Below, one piece after another: positions 16,413 through 26,669 of a stretch of 33,708 bases of DNA. The notes under the pieces were generated by a model. It ran no database searches. It had not been told where the DNA came from and saw only the letters and a program-made list of their open reading frames with translations. Every line of letters begins with the position of its first letter. The stretch's first letter is position 1. Source of the DNA: a bacterium (GTDB lineage Bacteria; Patescibacteriota; Saccharimonadia; Saccharimonadales; UBA4665); NCBI GenBank assembly GCA_021811685.1, contig JAJZNT010000031.1, positions 1 to 33,708 on the forward strand. Reading direction: 5' to 3'. The position numbers and the translations under genes are program-made.

Positions 16413-17696
16413 CTAGTTATATGAGATCTCGCTGGTATCGGCTAGAGCGGTTATCCAGGTTTGTCCTGCGTTTAACTTTAGCGGCTGACCGGCAGAATTA
16501 GTGAAAGTTAGAGCTGCAGTCGGTGATGACTTGCTCCACTGCCCTACGGTCAGGGTTCCATCCTGGAAAACATATGCCTTACCGCTCCCTATATCCTGAT
16601 AGGTAGAATAATATGCTCCCGAACTATCCAAAGAGCCTTGACTCCAAGGGACGATTAAGCCGATGACGACTTTAGGGTTCAATTGTTGTCCGGTATTGGC
16701 ATCGGTTTGGGCAGCACCTGCTTCATCGCGCTCATAACTGTCGGTTTGGGCATTGTAGCTATAGCTGACGTTATAAGTACTGTAAGAAGGGTTAAAGTTA
16801 ATATTCGTAGCGTTCGGCGATTTAGACGGACTGTCTGCTTTACGCGGCCAGCCGGTGAAAGTACTTGATGTCCAACCCAGCTTAGCTTCCAGGCTTACCA
16901 AATTAACAATATTCGTATAGAGGTTATGAGGCGCGGGCCGACTTGAGATGCGGGTATAGTAATTTGGGTAATACATATAATCCAGGTTTTTTACTTTCTG
17001 AGATTGGATATAGCTAAGTGCCTGAGGGCTTCCCCCGGCATGAGCGTAAGGAGCATCAAAGCCCATCGACCAATCAATAAAATACGGCCTGGCGGAGCGA
17101 ACTGGGCCAACAAAAGTTGGTAGCTGATCCTGGAATAAAGCCATAAATCGCGTAATACCTCCCTCGGTTAAGGCTTCAAAGACTACTCCGGCTTGACTGA
17201 GGCCTGCCTGGGGTCGGGCGTAGGTTGTATTTTCAATCATTACTGCAGTAATGGGCCGGTTGTTATCTGCGGGCGGTACCTGTAGCCCGGTAAGGGTTGA
17301 TGCTACCGTATTAGAGGCGGGCTTAGGCTTGGGTTTTGCAGGAGCTTTGGCTACCGGTATATTGGCAGTTATCGGTTTATGCCTTAAGGCCATATACGTT
17401 AGCCCGCCGCCAACGATTAAAATGACGGCGAGTATACTTCCACCGATGATCAGCTGCTTTTTGGTTGGCGGCCAAAGCTTATGCTTCTTGCTCTTTGGTG
17501 GTGAATTGTCGAGGATGCCCTTGCCCAGCATTGGGTTTGAGCTATTTACTGGTACAGTGTTCTCTCTATTCGGATTAGACTCAGATATTTCCGGATTGGA
17601 GTCCTTGGTAGCCGCTTCGTCCGGAGTTAAGAAGGGTGTGTTTTCGTTTGACTCTTTTGGCGGTTCCGGCATGTTAGGCCGGATGTCATCGTGCAT
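16413..17696 (-). CDS. DUF3048 (YerB-like) membrane-anchored protein
   Basis: 'NNRPITAVMIENTTYARPQAGLSQAGVVFEALTEGGITRFMALFQDQLPTFVGPVRSARPYFIDWSMGFDAPYAHAGGSPQALSYI'. Confidence 0.88.
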   Translation of the reverse strand: MHDDIRPNMPEPPKESNENTPFLTPDEAATKDSNPEISESNPNRENTVPVNSSNPMLGKGILDNSPPKSKKHKLWPPTKKQLIIGGSILAVILIVGGGLTYMALRHKPITANIPVAKAPAKPKPKPASNTVASTLTGLQVPPADNNRPITAVMIENTTYARPQAGLSQAGVVFEALTEGGITRFMALFQDQLPTFVGPVRSARPYFIDWSMGFDAPYAHAGGSPQALSYIQSQKVKNLDYMYYPNYYTRISSRPAPHNLYTNIVNLVSLEAKLGWTSSTFTGWPRKADSPSKSPNATNINFNPSYSTYNVSYSYNAQTDSYERDEAGAAQTDANTGQQLNPKVVIGLIVPWSQGSLDSSGAYYSTYQDIGSGKAYVFQDGTLTVGQWSKSSPTAALTFTNSAGQPLKLNAGQTWITALADTSEISYN

Positions 17697-17711
17697 AAGC
17701 TTAGTTTAACA

Positions 17712-19142
17712 TTAAAGCGAGTCTATTTGTTGTTTTATACGCGCCAAGGTGCGTTTTTTACCTATTACACTTAAACTTTCGGCTAAAGCCGGGCTGGCGG
17801 GTGCCTGGGTAGTGGCAATTCTTATTAGGCTAAAAAGTACCCCTGCCGGCTGATTAACGCTTTCCAGTAATGTATTAAGGCGTGAGTGCAGATCTTCAGT
17901 GCTAAAATCACTATCTCCTAAACTATCAAACGCCGCCTGTAGCATTTGTTTAATCTTAGAATTATCGAATGCGGACAGCTTGGGGTTGTCTTTAATCAAT
18001 GATGGGTTTAGGGGTAAATCTCTAAAGAAAAAACAAGTTAAAGACGGAATCTCGGCAAAGAATTTAAGCCTTTCTTTAATTAGCTCTAATACTTTTAGCT
18101 TGTATTCTCGGGAAAAGCCTTGAGCTTCTTCCGGCCAGAACGGCTCAGCGTGTTTAATCAACTCATCGTTATTTAACGAACGGATATGCGCTCCGCTCAT
18201 CCACAGCAGTCGTTTCTCGTCAAATCTGGCACCGCTTTTGACGATACGTTTCAGAGAGAATGCTTTAATAAGCTCATCTATAGAGTAAATTTCCTTGGTT
18301 GTTCCGTCGTTCCAGCCCAGGCTAGAAATGAAGTTAATTAAAGCACCTCTTAGATAGCCTTCATTTATATATTCAAGAACGTCTTTTGCGCCGTCACGTT
18401 TACTTAGCTTTTTATTGCCAGACGGACCCAGCACCGGGGGCGGCGTAACGAAAATTGGCGGTTTGATATCCAAGGCTTCATATAAGTTCAGGTAGTTAGG
18501 GGTCGAGGCGATAAACTCCTGTCCGCGTATGATGTGAGTAATGTTCATCTCATGATCATCAACAATGTGGGCAAAGTTGTATGTGGGGAAACCATCGGAT
18601 TTTATAAGGACAAAATCGTCAATCGCTTCTTTACCTGCCGACATTTTTCCCATAACTTCGTCTTGCCAGATGTAGTCCTTAGGGTCTGATTTAAAGCGCA
18701 GCGGCATGGTTGCGAATTCCCATTTAGGCGGATTGCTCGGCCGGTGGTTACGGTATAAAAATGGCTGATTACTGTTCACCGCTTGGCTATGAAACTTATT
18801 TATCTCGTCTTTAGTATAGGGGTCAGCGTAAGCCCTGCCCTGGCTTATTAATGTTTCTCCGTAGCGCCGGTATATTTCTAGCCTTTCGCTCTGCAGATAC
18901 GGACCGAAAGGTCCCGGTTTGTCTGGGCCCTCGTCATAGTCTAGGCCTAAGGATGCCAAGCACTTAATGATGTGATCGATGCTACCGGCAACTTCCCGGC
19001 TTTTGTCGGTATCTTCAATGCGCAGGATGAATTTGCCGTCCTGCTGTTTTGCTAGTAGCCAGGCAAATAGAGCCGTACGAACCCCGCCTACATGCAGATA
19101 GCCGGTAGGGCTGGGAGCAAATCTGGTACGCAGAGAACTCAT
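17712..19142 (-). CDS. gltX: Glutamyl-tRNA synthetase
   Basis: 'LRTRFAPSPTGYLHVGGVRTALFAWLLAKQ', 'FILRIEDTDKSR', 'KKLSKRDGAKDV'. Confidence 0.97.
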   Translation of the reverse strand: MSSLRTRFAPSPTGYLHVGGVRTALFAWLLAKQQDGKFILRIEDTDKSREVAGSIDHIIKCLASLGLDYDEGPDKPGPFGPYLQSERLEIYRRYGETLISQGRAYADPYTKDEINKFHSQAVNSNQPFLYRNHRPSNPPKWEFATMPLRFKSDPKDYIWQDEVMGKMSAGKEAIDDFVLIKSDGFPTYNFAHIVDDHEMNITHIIRGQEFIASTPNYLNLYEALDIKPPIFVTPPPVLGPSGNKKLSKRDGAKDVLEYINEGYLRGALINFISSLGWNDGTTKEIYSIDELIKAFSLKRIVKSGARFDEKRLLWMSGAHIRSLNNDELIKHAEPFWPEEAQGFSREYKLKVLELIKERLKFFAEIPSLTCFFFRDLPLNPSLIKDNPKLSAFDNSKIKQMLQAAFDSLGDSDFSTEDLHSRLNTLLESVNQPAGVLFSLIRIATTQAPASPALAESLSVIGKKRTLARIKQQIDSL

Positions 19143-19178
19143 TGACTTTAGTTAATACTAAATAAGTAATCTAAACAA

Positions 19179-20225
19179 CTAAAGCGAGGAGATCAGCTTG
19201 ACTAACTGACCCTGACTGAGGTTGCCGTTGCCGTTAATTTGGTACCAGACTCCCTTTGACACCCATGAAGCCTGGTCATAACCGTACAAATAGACTGTAT
19301 GCCCGTTGCTGCTTAGTTCGTGGTAACTCTCTCCCTGGGTTGGCGCGAGAATATTACTTACTAATGCGGCATTGTCCCAGTTTGAGCTGCGCTCACTTAA
19401 GTAATATTGAGCGTTGCTTGTAGCTACTCCGTAGCGCATAACTATCTGTCCGGGTTGATAAGAGACGGAAGACAGCGAGTACCCTGCGGGTTTGTAAGCC
19501 GGAGCTATAGCGCTAAACCCGGCGCGGATGCTGGCGTACTTGACCATAAGATTGGGCATATTGGAATAAATTGCAAAGCCGATAACGGCTATTCCCAGCA
19601 TAGAGGTTGCTATAACTGCGCTTTTTCGCCTGTGCCGGCCGCGCCAGGCCTGTGATCTGATCTCTCTTTTACTTAGTCTTGGTTGTTCGTGCGATTTAGC
19701 ATTAGCTATAGCCATTTCCAATAGCTTGTCGGTAGATGATTTAGCAGTAGCCTTTTGGTTATCGGAGGACTTATCCGGCAGTACTTTACTCAGCTCGTCA
19801 TTAACCGTCGGCGTATTAGGTACGGTAGCGATACTTTCTTTCAGCGATGCTCCGAAATGAGATATCTGCTCGCTTTTAGTGAATGTCCTGGCCCGCTTTA
19901 TAAGGGAAGGGTCAATATTTCCGGCTACTACCGGGTGGGTAATTTGCGAGCTCTTAGGGCTTAATTTAGCAGGTGAACTGATAGAGATAATCTTCCTCGG
20001 GCTTTTAGTCGGCTTACTAACCGAATGACGCACCAAGGTTTTAGCTTTATCCGGACGCAGCGATATATTATTTTGGCTACGGGTTTTAACGGCTCGAGCA
20101 GGCGTTTGCTCTTCCGCGGGGTCTGCTGCCTCAAGTTCAGCATTGGCCCGATTAAGCGGCTCTCCTGATCTGGCATCAAATTCGTGCCCGTTTATTTTTA
20201 ATACACCCTGCTTCTTTTTGCGCAC
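19179..20225 (-). CDS. Hypothetical single-TM protein with a long basic N-terminus
   Basis: Long ORF between gltX and a divergent gene; one TM 'KSAVIATSMLGIAVIGFAIYS'; no family recognised. Confidence 0.75.
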   Translation of the reverse strand: MRKKKQGVLKINGHEFDARSGEPLNRANAELEAADPAEEQTPARAVKTRSQNNISLRPDKAKTLVRHSVSKPTKSPRKIISISSPAKLSPKSSQITHPVVAGNIDPSLIKRARTFTKSEQISHFGASLKESIATVPNTPTVNDELSKVLPDKSSDNQKATAKSSTDKLLEMAIANAKSHEQPRLSKREIRSQAWRGRHRRKSAVIATSMLGIAVIGFAIYSNMPNLMVKYASIRAGFSAIAPAYKPAGYSLSSVSYQPGQIVMRYGVATSNAQYYLSERSSNWDNAALVSNILAPTQGESYHELSSNGHTVYLYGYDQASWVSKGVWYQINGNGNLSQGQLVKLISSL

Positions 20226-20442
20226 TTTATCTTTCCGTTTTTAGAATGCCCCTACACATTAACATAACCGTTAATTGCTTTAGATTAATCTTAGTCCTAC
20301 TTGTACTTGCCTGCAAGGGTACTTAGAATAGAGATTGAGAGTTTTCTTGATATAGGTATATAAATGCCGGTTTTTTGGGATTAACCCCAGCCTTCTTTTA
20401 TAGTCTGGTAGTGAATTCTATCTCTTAGCGGAAGATTACTTA

Positions 20443-21900
20443 ATGGAATATCTAGATCCACAAAGACGTAAACGGTACCGGATAAGCCTGCTTACAGGCT
20501 ACGCTTTAGTGACGATCGGAATTGCGGTCGGCATATTGATATTGGTATGGCAGGCCTTCGGCTATAACGTCCAAGACGGTCAGGTGGTCCAAGACGGCAT
20601 GATCTTCGTTTCATCTCAGCCCAATCCGGCATCAATTTATGTTAACGGCGTTCTTAATGCAGCGACTACTAATACGCGGCTAACCCTTCCCGAGGGTGTT
20701 TATTCATTTAAATTAACCTCGCCCGGCTATCGTCCGTGGAAGCACGTTATCTCCGTACTTGGTGATCAGGTGGTGCATTATGACTACCCGCTGTTAATTC
20801 CCTCTAAGCTGGTGAGCAAGACCATTACCTCGTTTACCGCCGCTCCAGCTTTTGCCACCCAAAGCCCGTCTCTGCAGTATTTGGTAATGCCGTCCCCAAC
20901 CGGTTTTACTACCTTTTACAGATTTAATCTAAATAATCCGACTGCCGCCCCTGCAACCATTACCTTGCCGGCCGGCCTGATTAGTACCGCCAGTACGACT
21001 CAGAGCTGGCAAGTGGTCGGCTGGGCGAATGATAACCGGCATTTGCTACTTGAACATTTATACGACGGCACTCAGGAGTTTATAGAGGTTGATACGGCTA
21101 ATCCTGCTCAGTCAATTAATATAAACCGTACATTTAACGTGACCCCGACTAAAGTAACCTTTAATAACTTAAAGTCTAATCAGTTTTACTTTTATGATTC
21201 TTCTACCGATATCCTTGACTCGGCGACTATCGGTTCTACGCCGACCCAGGTAGCCACTAGTGTGGTTGCCTACAAGAGCTATCAGAACAGTAATTTGCTT
21301 TACGCTACTACCAGTGGGGCACCTAGCGGTGAAGTTGCCGTTGAACTTATTACCGACGGAAACAGCTACTTTGTGCGTAACTTACCTCTAGCTTCAACCT
21401 ACCTGTTGGATATGGCTGGGTATAATAGCAATGACTATGCGGTCATAGGCGATAGTTCGGCTAATTTTGTTTATATCTACCAAAATCCGTCAAGTCAGGC
21501 TACGAGTGGTCCGGGAGCTAAGATACTACCCTTTAGGGCGCTTAAAATAAACAGTCCTAACTTTGAACAGTTTGCGCCCACGGCTCAGTTTATTTTAGTC
21601 GAGAACGGCACTGAGCTTTCGGTTTACGATATCCTAAACGACAATATATATCATTACGTCTTAGCTAAACCACTGGATGCTCCCCAGCAGCATGTTTACT
21701 GGATGGACGGTGACCGGTTTAATTATGTCAGCGGGGCAAGCGTTAATATTATTGATTACGATAATACTAACGAGCAGGTCTTGACGCCCGCTCTGCCGCA
21801 GTATCCGGCATTCTTTGCCTCTAACTACCTCTCCTACTTTACTTTAAGCCAAAAAGCCAATCATGTTGAACTGGATCAGATTTCACTGGTCGCATCGTAG
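20443..21900 (+). CDS. PEGA-domain protein (N-terminal TM plus beta-rich extracellular region)
   Basis: 'FVSSQPNPASIYVNGVLNAATTNTRLTLPEGVYSFKLTSPGYRPWKHVISV' is PEGA-like. Confidence 0.85.
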   Translation: MEYLDPQRRKRYRISLLTGYALVTIGIAVGILILVWQAFGYNVQDGQVVQDGMIFVSSQPNPASIYVNGVLNAATTNTRLTLPEGVYSFKLTSPGYRPWKHVISVLGDQVVHYDYPLLIPSKLVSKTITSFTAAPAFATQSPSLQYLVMPSPTGFTTFYRFNLNNPTAAPATITLPAGLISTASTTQSWQVVGWANDNRHLLLEHLYDGTQEFIEVDTANPAQSININRTFNVTPTKVTFNNLKSNQFYFYDSSTDILDSATIGSTPTQVATSVVAYKSYQNSNLLYATTSGAPSGEVAVELITDGNSYFVRNLPLASTYLLDMAGYNSNDYAVIGDSSANFVYIYQNPSSQATSGPGAKILPFRALKINSPNFEQFAPTAQFILVENGTELSVYDILNDNIYHYVLAKPLDAPQQHVYWMDGDRFNYVSGASVNIIDYDNTNEQVLTPALPQYPAFFASNYLSYFTLSQKANHVELDQISLVAS

Positions 21901-21903
21901 TTT

Positions 21904-23205
21904 TTAGTACTTTAGTTCCCTGGTTGACCAGCGCCAAATTATATAGATTAGACCGAGAGCTACCAGGCCGGTAACCACTTTGCCCCATAGCGTAGAAATA
22001 TACCTGCTCCAAAGTGAGGGGCCGTTACTGGGTAGCTGGCTGACGGTTCCGGCGGTTAGTAAGGGAGTCGGAGCGGTATTGCCGCTGGGTGATGGGCTGA
22101 TTTGGTCACCCACCACTACCAGGCGGTTAATACTGGTTCCAGGCGGGTCGCAGGTTATAAGGGTGGCCGTATCCGGATGATTAGCCACCGGGTTAAGTAC
22201 GCTGACGTCGTTAGGGCTGACAATAGAAGTTGAGAACACTTTGTAAGCATAGACTTTTAAGTTATAGGTCAGGTAAAAAACATCGCCGCTTACTAAATCG
22301 TGCAATAGCACGAAGGCAAACTTATACTTACCGGGGTTAAAGATATTATTTGCCGAGTGCCCGAAAAAAGCTGCATTACCTGTTTGCCCGGGAAAAGAAG
22401 TGGTCGGGTAATGTACTACCCCGCCTTGAAGATCGTTCTCAATTACATTTTCATTAGTCGTATTAACTGCATAGTTAACCGGTATCTCTACGTTAATTTT
22501 GGGAATAATTACTTCAGGAGTAGACGTTGGTGCCACGGTCTGTGTACTAATAATAATAGGCGTGGCCGTATCGTGGCGGCTGGGCTGGATAAACGGGGCG
22601 ATTATTACTTCGTTAAAGAAACCGAAGAGTACGATGATGACCGCTATAATCCCGAGAGAAAGGCCGAACAGCAGTGATTGTAAGTGATGCTTGAGAGTTA
22701 GCTTGGGCAGTGGCTGGACGGTCGAGCGGTGCTTAGGGGGTGTGTTTAGCGCTTTGTGCAAGCTTTCTTTTCTTGAGGCGCCGCGTCGATTAATATGCCC
22801 GGATAATTGCTGTTCGTGATCGCTGACTATGACTGGCGTGTCTTGGCTTGATTCGCTGCGGTGAGCCGGAGCATTCTGATTGCTGTTATAAAACTCCTGC
22901 CAAACCTGGCGTTTGGCGGCATCGTTTAGTGACTGGTAGTAATTGTGCCATTCGGTTTGTATTTGAGCCAAGTCTTTGCCGGAAGTTGTAAGTTCATACA
23001 TGAATTGCTGATGCTTGCTGCGGTGCGGCGTGATCAGTACCTCTTTTTCCTCAATTGCTGCATCCGGCTCATTATCGTAGATGCTGTCTAATTTTGCCCG
23101 CAGTAAGTTAATCGCCAGGTTCTTATCCGCAGCGCTTTGTTCCGCTGGTTTACTACTTGGGGTGTTAGGGTCCATAATTGGGTTTTCGTCTAGGTTTGTT
23201 GACAT
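21904..23205 (-). CDS. Sortase with an extended N-terminal cytoplasmic region
   Basis: 'IPKINVEIPVNYAV...GGVVHYPTTSFPGQTGNAAFFGHSAN', 'TATLITCDPPGTSINRLVVVG' (TLxTC...R motif). Confidence 0.9.
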   Translation of the reverse strand: MSTNLDENPIMDPNTPSSKPAEQSAADKNLAINLLRAKLDSIYDNEPDAAIEEKEVLITPHRSKHQQFMYELTTSGKDLAQIQTEWHNYYQSLNDAAKRQVWQEFYNSNQNAPAHRSESSQDTPVIVSDHEQQLSGHINRRGASRKESLHKALNTPPKHRSTVQPLPKLTLKHHLQSLLFGLSLGIIAVIIVLFGFFNEVIIAPFIQPSRHDTATPIIISTQTVAPTSTPEVIIPKINVEIPVNYAVNTTNENVIENDLQGGVVHYPTTSFPGQTGNAAFFGHSANNIFNPGKYKFAFVLLHDLVSGDVFYLTYNLKVYAYKVFSTSIVSPNDVSVLNPVANHPDTATLITCDPPGTSINRLVVVGDQISPSPSGNTAPTPLLTAGTVSQLPSNGPSLWSRYISTLWGKVVTGLVALGLIYIIWRWSTRELKY

Positions 23206-23268
23206 AACAATACTATAAGTGTTTATGCATTAACACCTTATAAGTATAGTACAATTAAGGAGTCATTT

Positions 23269-23354
23269 GCCGGAATGGCGGAACTGGTATACGCGCACGA
23301 CTCAAAATCGTGTTCCATTTTGGATTGAGGGTTCGATTCCCTCTTCCGGCACCA
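23269..23354 (+). tRNA. tRNA-Leu (anticodon CAA), CCA encoded
   Basis: GCCGGAATGGCGGAACTGG...CACGA-CTCAAAA-TCGTG...variable arm...GGGTTCGATTCCCTCTTCCGGCACCA. Confidence 0.93.
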
Positions 23355-23574
23355 CAAAAGTTGCCGCCCTTTCCATGTTTTAATGAGCACTTTATCTCAA
23401 TAATCCTTTTAGCTTTGTCGTTTGAAAGCGAGCCGGATAAATGTGACGCTTTGTCTTGGGTGTAACCGAAGACCTTGCCTAAGCCTCATTTTGAAGCTAT
23501 TAGCATGGCGGTTAAATGCTGGATAAATAAAGCAACATATAAGATTGTGATTTAGTTTTTGGATGGAATAAAAG

Positions 23575-24396
23575 CTAAAGTTTCGAATTATTGCTTTTTT
23601 GGGCTGCCAGTTCATAGATGCCGGAGGTAATTCCCATAAAAGACTTAGCGGGTTGTTGCATGCGCCAAACCGCTGAATAGGCCGCTACGTCGGTTAAGCT
23701 TAGACCGGTAGTTAGCGGTGTAACGGATACTTCCCCTTGGTAAGATACATAAATGAGACTTTGATGTATGGTGGTTACGCACCAGGGGTAATTTAGGGTC
23801 AACGAATGAAGCAAGCCCGCCAGTTGGAATAAAGTATTATCTAAACGCACGGACATCGGATAGCGAATGGATACAAGCAGGGATTGTAATTGAGCGGTGC
23901 TGACGGCAAGCGTTACTCGCTCATTCTCAAGAATCGGTGCCGGAGTATCGATTAATATATTGATACTATCCCCGGATAAGGTGATTATTGACGGGCTGCG
24001 GGACAGGTAGCGCTCGAGCAAAATAGCCGTTTCGCTGCTTTTTCCTAAATCTCCGGGTAATAAAACAGAGTCTGACCATTGGTCTAGATCCAACCATTCG
24101 CTTAGCGCGCTGGCTGCAAACTCTCCGCTTTTGGAGCTGGGAGCAAACTCACTTTCCGGCCATATCTTAGCTAGGGTGCGCCTTAGCGCGCTTGGGAACA
24201 GTACTCTAATTGCTCCTGCTCCGGCGCTACTGACCCTAGCATAGGCTTGGGACACAGTGTTAAAGCCGCGCTCGGATCCGCCTATAATCGCCAGTTTTCC
24301 GGCTGACGATTTTTGCTCAGGTTTACTCCAAAGCATATCCGGGTAAAGCGGTTGGTTATTCCCCTGCTGTTTTAAGTACGTATTGTCCATTCTCAT
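23575..24396 (-). CDS. YjeF C-terminal-like (NAD(P)HX dehydratase/ribokinase fold) protein, possibly degenerate
   Basis: 'PEQKSSAGKLAIIGGSERGFNTVSQAYARVSSAGAGAIRVLFP' is NnrD-like; the canonical catalytic motifs are altered. Confidence 0.6.
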   Translation of the reverse strand: MRMDNTYLKQQGNNQPLYPDMLWSKPEQKSSAGKLAIIGGSERGFNTVSQAYARVSSAGAGAIRVLFPSALRRTLAKIWPESEFAPSSKSGEFAASALSEWLDLDQWSDSVLLPGDLGKSSETAILLERYLSRSPSIITLSGDSINILIDTPAPILENERVTLAVSTAQLQSLLVSIRYPMSVRLDNTLFQLAGLLHSLTLNYPWCVTTIHQSLIYVSYQGEVSVTPLTTGLSLTDVAAYSAVWRMQQPAKSFMGITSGIYELAAQKSNNSKL

Positions 24397-25102
24397 GCCT
24401 TAACTTATAAATCATGTTTTTCCGTTCAATAACAATTTGCCAATGCCTTTCTGCTGCGTAATCGAAGAGTTCGCGGGAGGGATTAAAGGCAATTGCTTTT
24501 TGTGCGTACTCAAGCATGCCGATGTCTCCTGCCGAGTCTCCTACAGCGACACTGTCTTTTCTCGCGGCGTGGTGTTTCTTAACTAATTCCGCAAGCCTTT
24601 TTGGTTTAGCGGAAGCTAGTATAGTTGGGCCGTGTTCTTTGTAGTGGTTATTTTCAAACCTATAGGCGGTGCCTACATAATCGTCAAAGCCATAGTACTT
24701 TGCTATCTCGCCTACTAACTCTTCCGGTGAGGCGGATATAGCAAACAGCAGATAGTCTTGCTGCTTTAGCTTCTTGATCAGTTCTCGCGTATACGCATAA
24801 ACTTGCCCCCTGTAGCGTTCAACTACATTGTTGCAGGCTTCGTGAAACGTAGCGTGGTTAATCGAAGGCAGCGATTTTTCGATCAGCCTTATAAGAGCTT
24901 TTTCATAGTCGATAAAGGAATTGGATGAATCGCGGTTTTTCCAATTCATTCTGGCCGATAGTACTTCCTTATACTCACCCGGATCTATCGCTTTAAGTTT
25001 TACTAAAGTATCGGCCATAGCGTGGTATAGTTGCCAGCGGATCAGTGTACCGTCAATGTCAAATACTGCGTAAGGTCGCTGCTTCATTGGACTATAGATC
25101 AA
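24356..25102 (-). CDS. HAD-superfamily hydrolase (SerB-like HAD-IB)
   Basis: 'YAVFDIDGTLIRW', 'LFAISASPEELVGEIAKYYGFDDYVGT', 'VAVGDSAGDIGMLEYA'. Confidence 0.9.
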   Translation of the reverse strand: MIYSPMKQRPYAVFDIDGTLIRWQLYHAMADTLVKLKAIDPGEYKEVLSARMNWKNRDSSNSFIDYEKALIRLIEKSLPSINHATFHEACNNVVERYRGQVYAYTRELIKKLKQQDYLLFAISASPEELVGEIAKYYGFDDYVGTAYRFENNHYKEHGPTILASAKPKRLAELVKKHHAARKDSVAVGDSAGDIGMLEYAQKAIAFNPSRELFDYAAERHWQIVIERKNMIYKLRHENGQYVLKTAGE

Positions 25103-25892
25103 GAGTTAGGCTGGTAGGACAATGATCCGATCCGGTTACGTGAGGGTATATTTCTGCCGACTTTACTTTCTGCTGAAGGGCCGAAGAGGCCAGAAAATAG
25201 TCAATACGCCAGCCGACATTCCTAGCCCTGGCATTAGCAAAGTGGCTCCACCAGGTGTAATAGCCATTGCCTTTTTTAAACATGCGCAGCGTGTCTATAA
25301 AGCCGGAGTCTATAAAGGCTTGAAAACCTTGGCGCTCTTCTTTAGTAAAGCCCTTTTTGCCTTCGTTGGGTTTTGGGTTGGCTAGATCGTCAGCGGTATG
25401 CGCTACGTTAAAGTCGCCGCAGGCCACTACCGGCTTGGTTTGCTCCAGTGTCTTTAAGTAAGCTAAAAATGCCGGATCCCAGTGCTTGAAACGTAAGCTA
25501 AGGCGGCTCAGGTCGTCCTTTGTATTCGGAGTGTAAACCCCAACCAGAAAGAAGTCCTTAAATTCTGCAGTGATCACCCTGCCCTCTTTATTAGGGTCGC
25601 CGTATATATCGCCTTTTAATTTATGGTCTTTGATAATTTCTTCAGGCAGCCCGTAAATGATACTAATCGGTTCCTTCTTTGAGAGTAATGCTACGCCTGA
25701 ATATCCGGGTTTGTCTGCGGGGTACCAGTAGCTCTTGTAGCCATTCTCCGGCAGGTTTATTTGGTTGGGCTTAGCCTTGATCTCCTGGAGAACTAAAACG
25801 TCAGGATGGTATGTCTTAATAAAGGCGTCCCATGCACCCTTGTTTACTAGTGCCCTTATGCCGTTTACGTTCCACGAAAACAATGTACTCAT
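25092..25892 (-). CDS. xth: Exodeoxyribonuclease III
   Basis: 'LFSWNVNGIRALVNKGAWDAFIKTYHPDVLVLQEIKAK', 'VACGDFNVAH', 'WRIDYFLAS', 'TGSDHCPTSLTL'. Confidence 0.95.
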   Translation of the reverse strand: MSTLFSWNVNGIRALVNKGAWDAFIKTYHPDVLVLQEIKAKPNQINLPENGYKSYWYPADKPGYSGVALLSKKEPISIIYGLPEEIIKDHKLKGDIYGDPNKEGRVITAEFKDFFLVGVYTPNTKDDLSRLSLRFKHWDPAFLAYLKTLEQTKPVVACGDFNVAHTADDLANPKPNEGKKGFTKEERQGFQAFIDSGFIDTLRMFKKGNGYYTWWSHFANARARNVGWRIDYFLASSALQQKVKSAEIYPHVTGSDHCPTSLTLDL

Positions 25893-25946
25893 CTACTAAA
25901 AGAAGTATAGCCACCGCTTAATCAATTTGCTAGACTTGTTGTTTAG

Positions 25947-26660
25947 ATGGCTGAGCCCTATAAGCGCCTACTTATAAAGATATCCGGTGAGCAGTTAGCT
26001 GGAAAGTATGATGTTGGTATTGATCCGGACATTGCTGACTATTTAGCGAAAGAAATAAAAAAAGTAATCGGAAAGGGCTGCCAGTTAGTAGTCGTAGTGG
26101 GCGGCGGCAATATGGTTAGAGGGGCAAAGCTGGCCGGGCATGGACTAAAGAGAGTAACGGCCGACCAGATGGGTATGTTAAGCGGCCTAATAAACTCAAT
26201 GTTTTTAACTGACATCTTAGAGAGTAATGCTATTGATACCAGGTGCCTGAGCAATGTATTTGCCGATCAGGTCGCTGAAGCCTATTCCTATAGGCGAGCC
26301 GTAAAGCACCTGGAGAACAATCGGGTCGTTGTTGTGGCCGGCGGTATTGGCAGGCCCTATTTTACTCACGATACCGCTGCCGTCAGTATCGCCTTAGAGC
26401 TTGATTGCCAGGCGGTATTAAAAGCTACTAAGTTTGACGGTGTTTTCGATAAAGACCCGGCCAAATATTCCGATGCTAAAAAGATTAAGCAAATGACTTT
26501 TGATGAAGCCTTAGCCAATAGTGATATTCAGGTTATGGATAAAGCGGCAATCGGCTTAGCTATGGAGCATAATATGCCGGTTATTGTTTTTGACCCGATG
26601 GCGGCTGACAATATTTTAAGGGTTAGCGCAGGCGAACAAGTAGGCACCCTGATTAAATAG
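25947..26660 (+). CDS. pyrH: UMP kinase
   Basis: 'LLIKISGEQLAG', 'VVVVGGGNMVRGAK', 'DQMGMLSGLINSM', 'KATKFDGVFDKDP'. Confidence 0.96.
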   Translation: MAEPYKRLLIKISGEQLAGKYDVGIDPDIADYLAKEIKKVIGKGCQLVVVVGGGNMVRGAKLAGHGLKRVTADQMGMLSGLINSMFLTDILESNAIDTRCLSNVFADQVAEAYSYRRAVKHLENNRVVVVAGGIGRPYFTHDTAAVSIALELDCQAVLKATKFDGVFDKDPAKYSDAKKIKQMTFDEALANSDIQVMDKAAIGLAMEHNMPVIVFDPMAADNILRVSAGEQVGTLIK

Positions 26661-26669
26661 CCGGCTAGT

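Noticed and set aside
22357-22687. + strand ORFs opposite the sortase gene
   Set aside because: Shadow ORFs antisense to a clear sortase reading frame.
23409-23615. 68-aa - strand ORF downstream of the NnrD-like gene
   Set aside because: Overlaps the 3' end of that gene in another frame and has no recognisable features.
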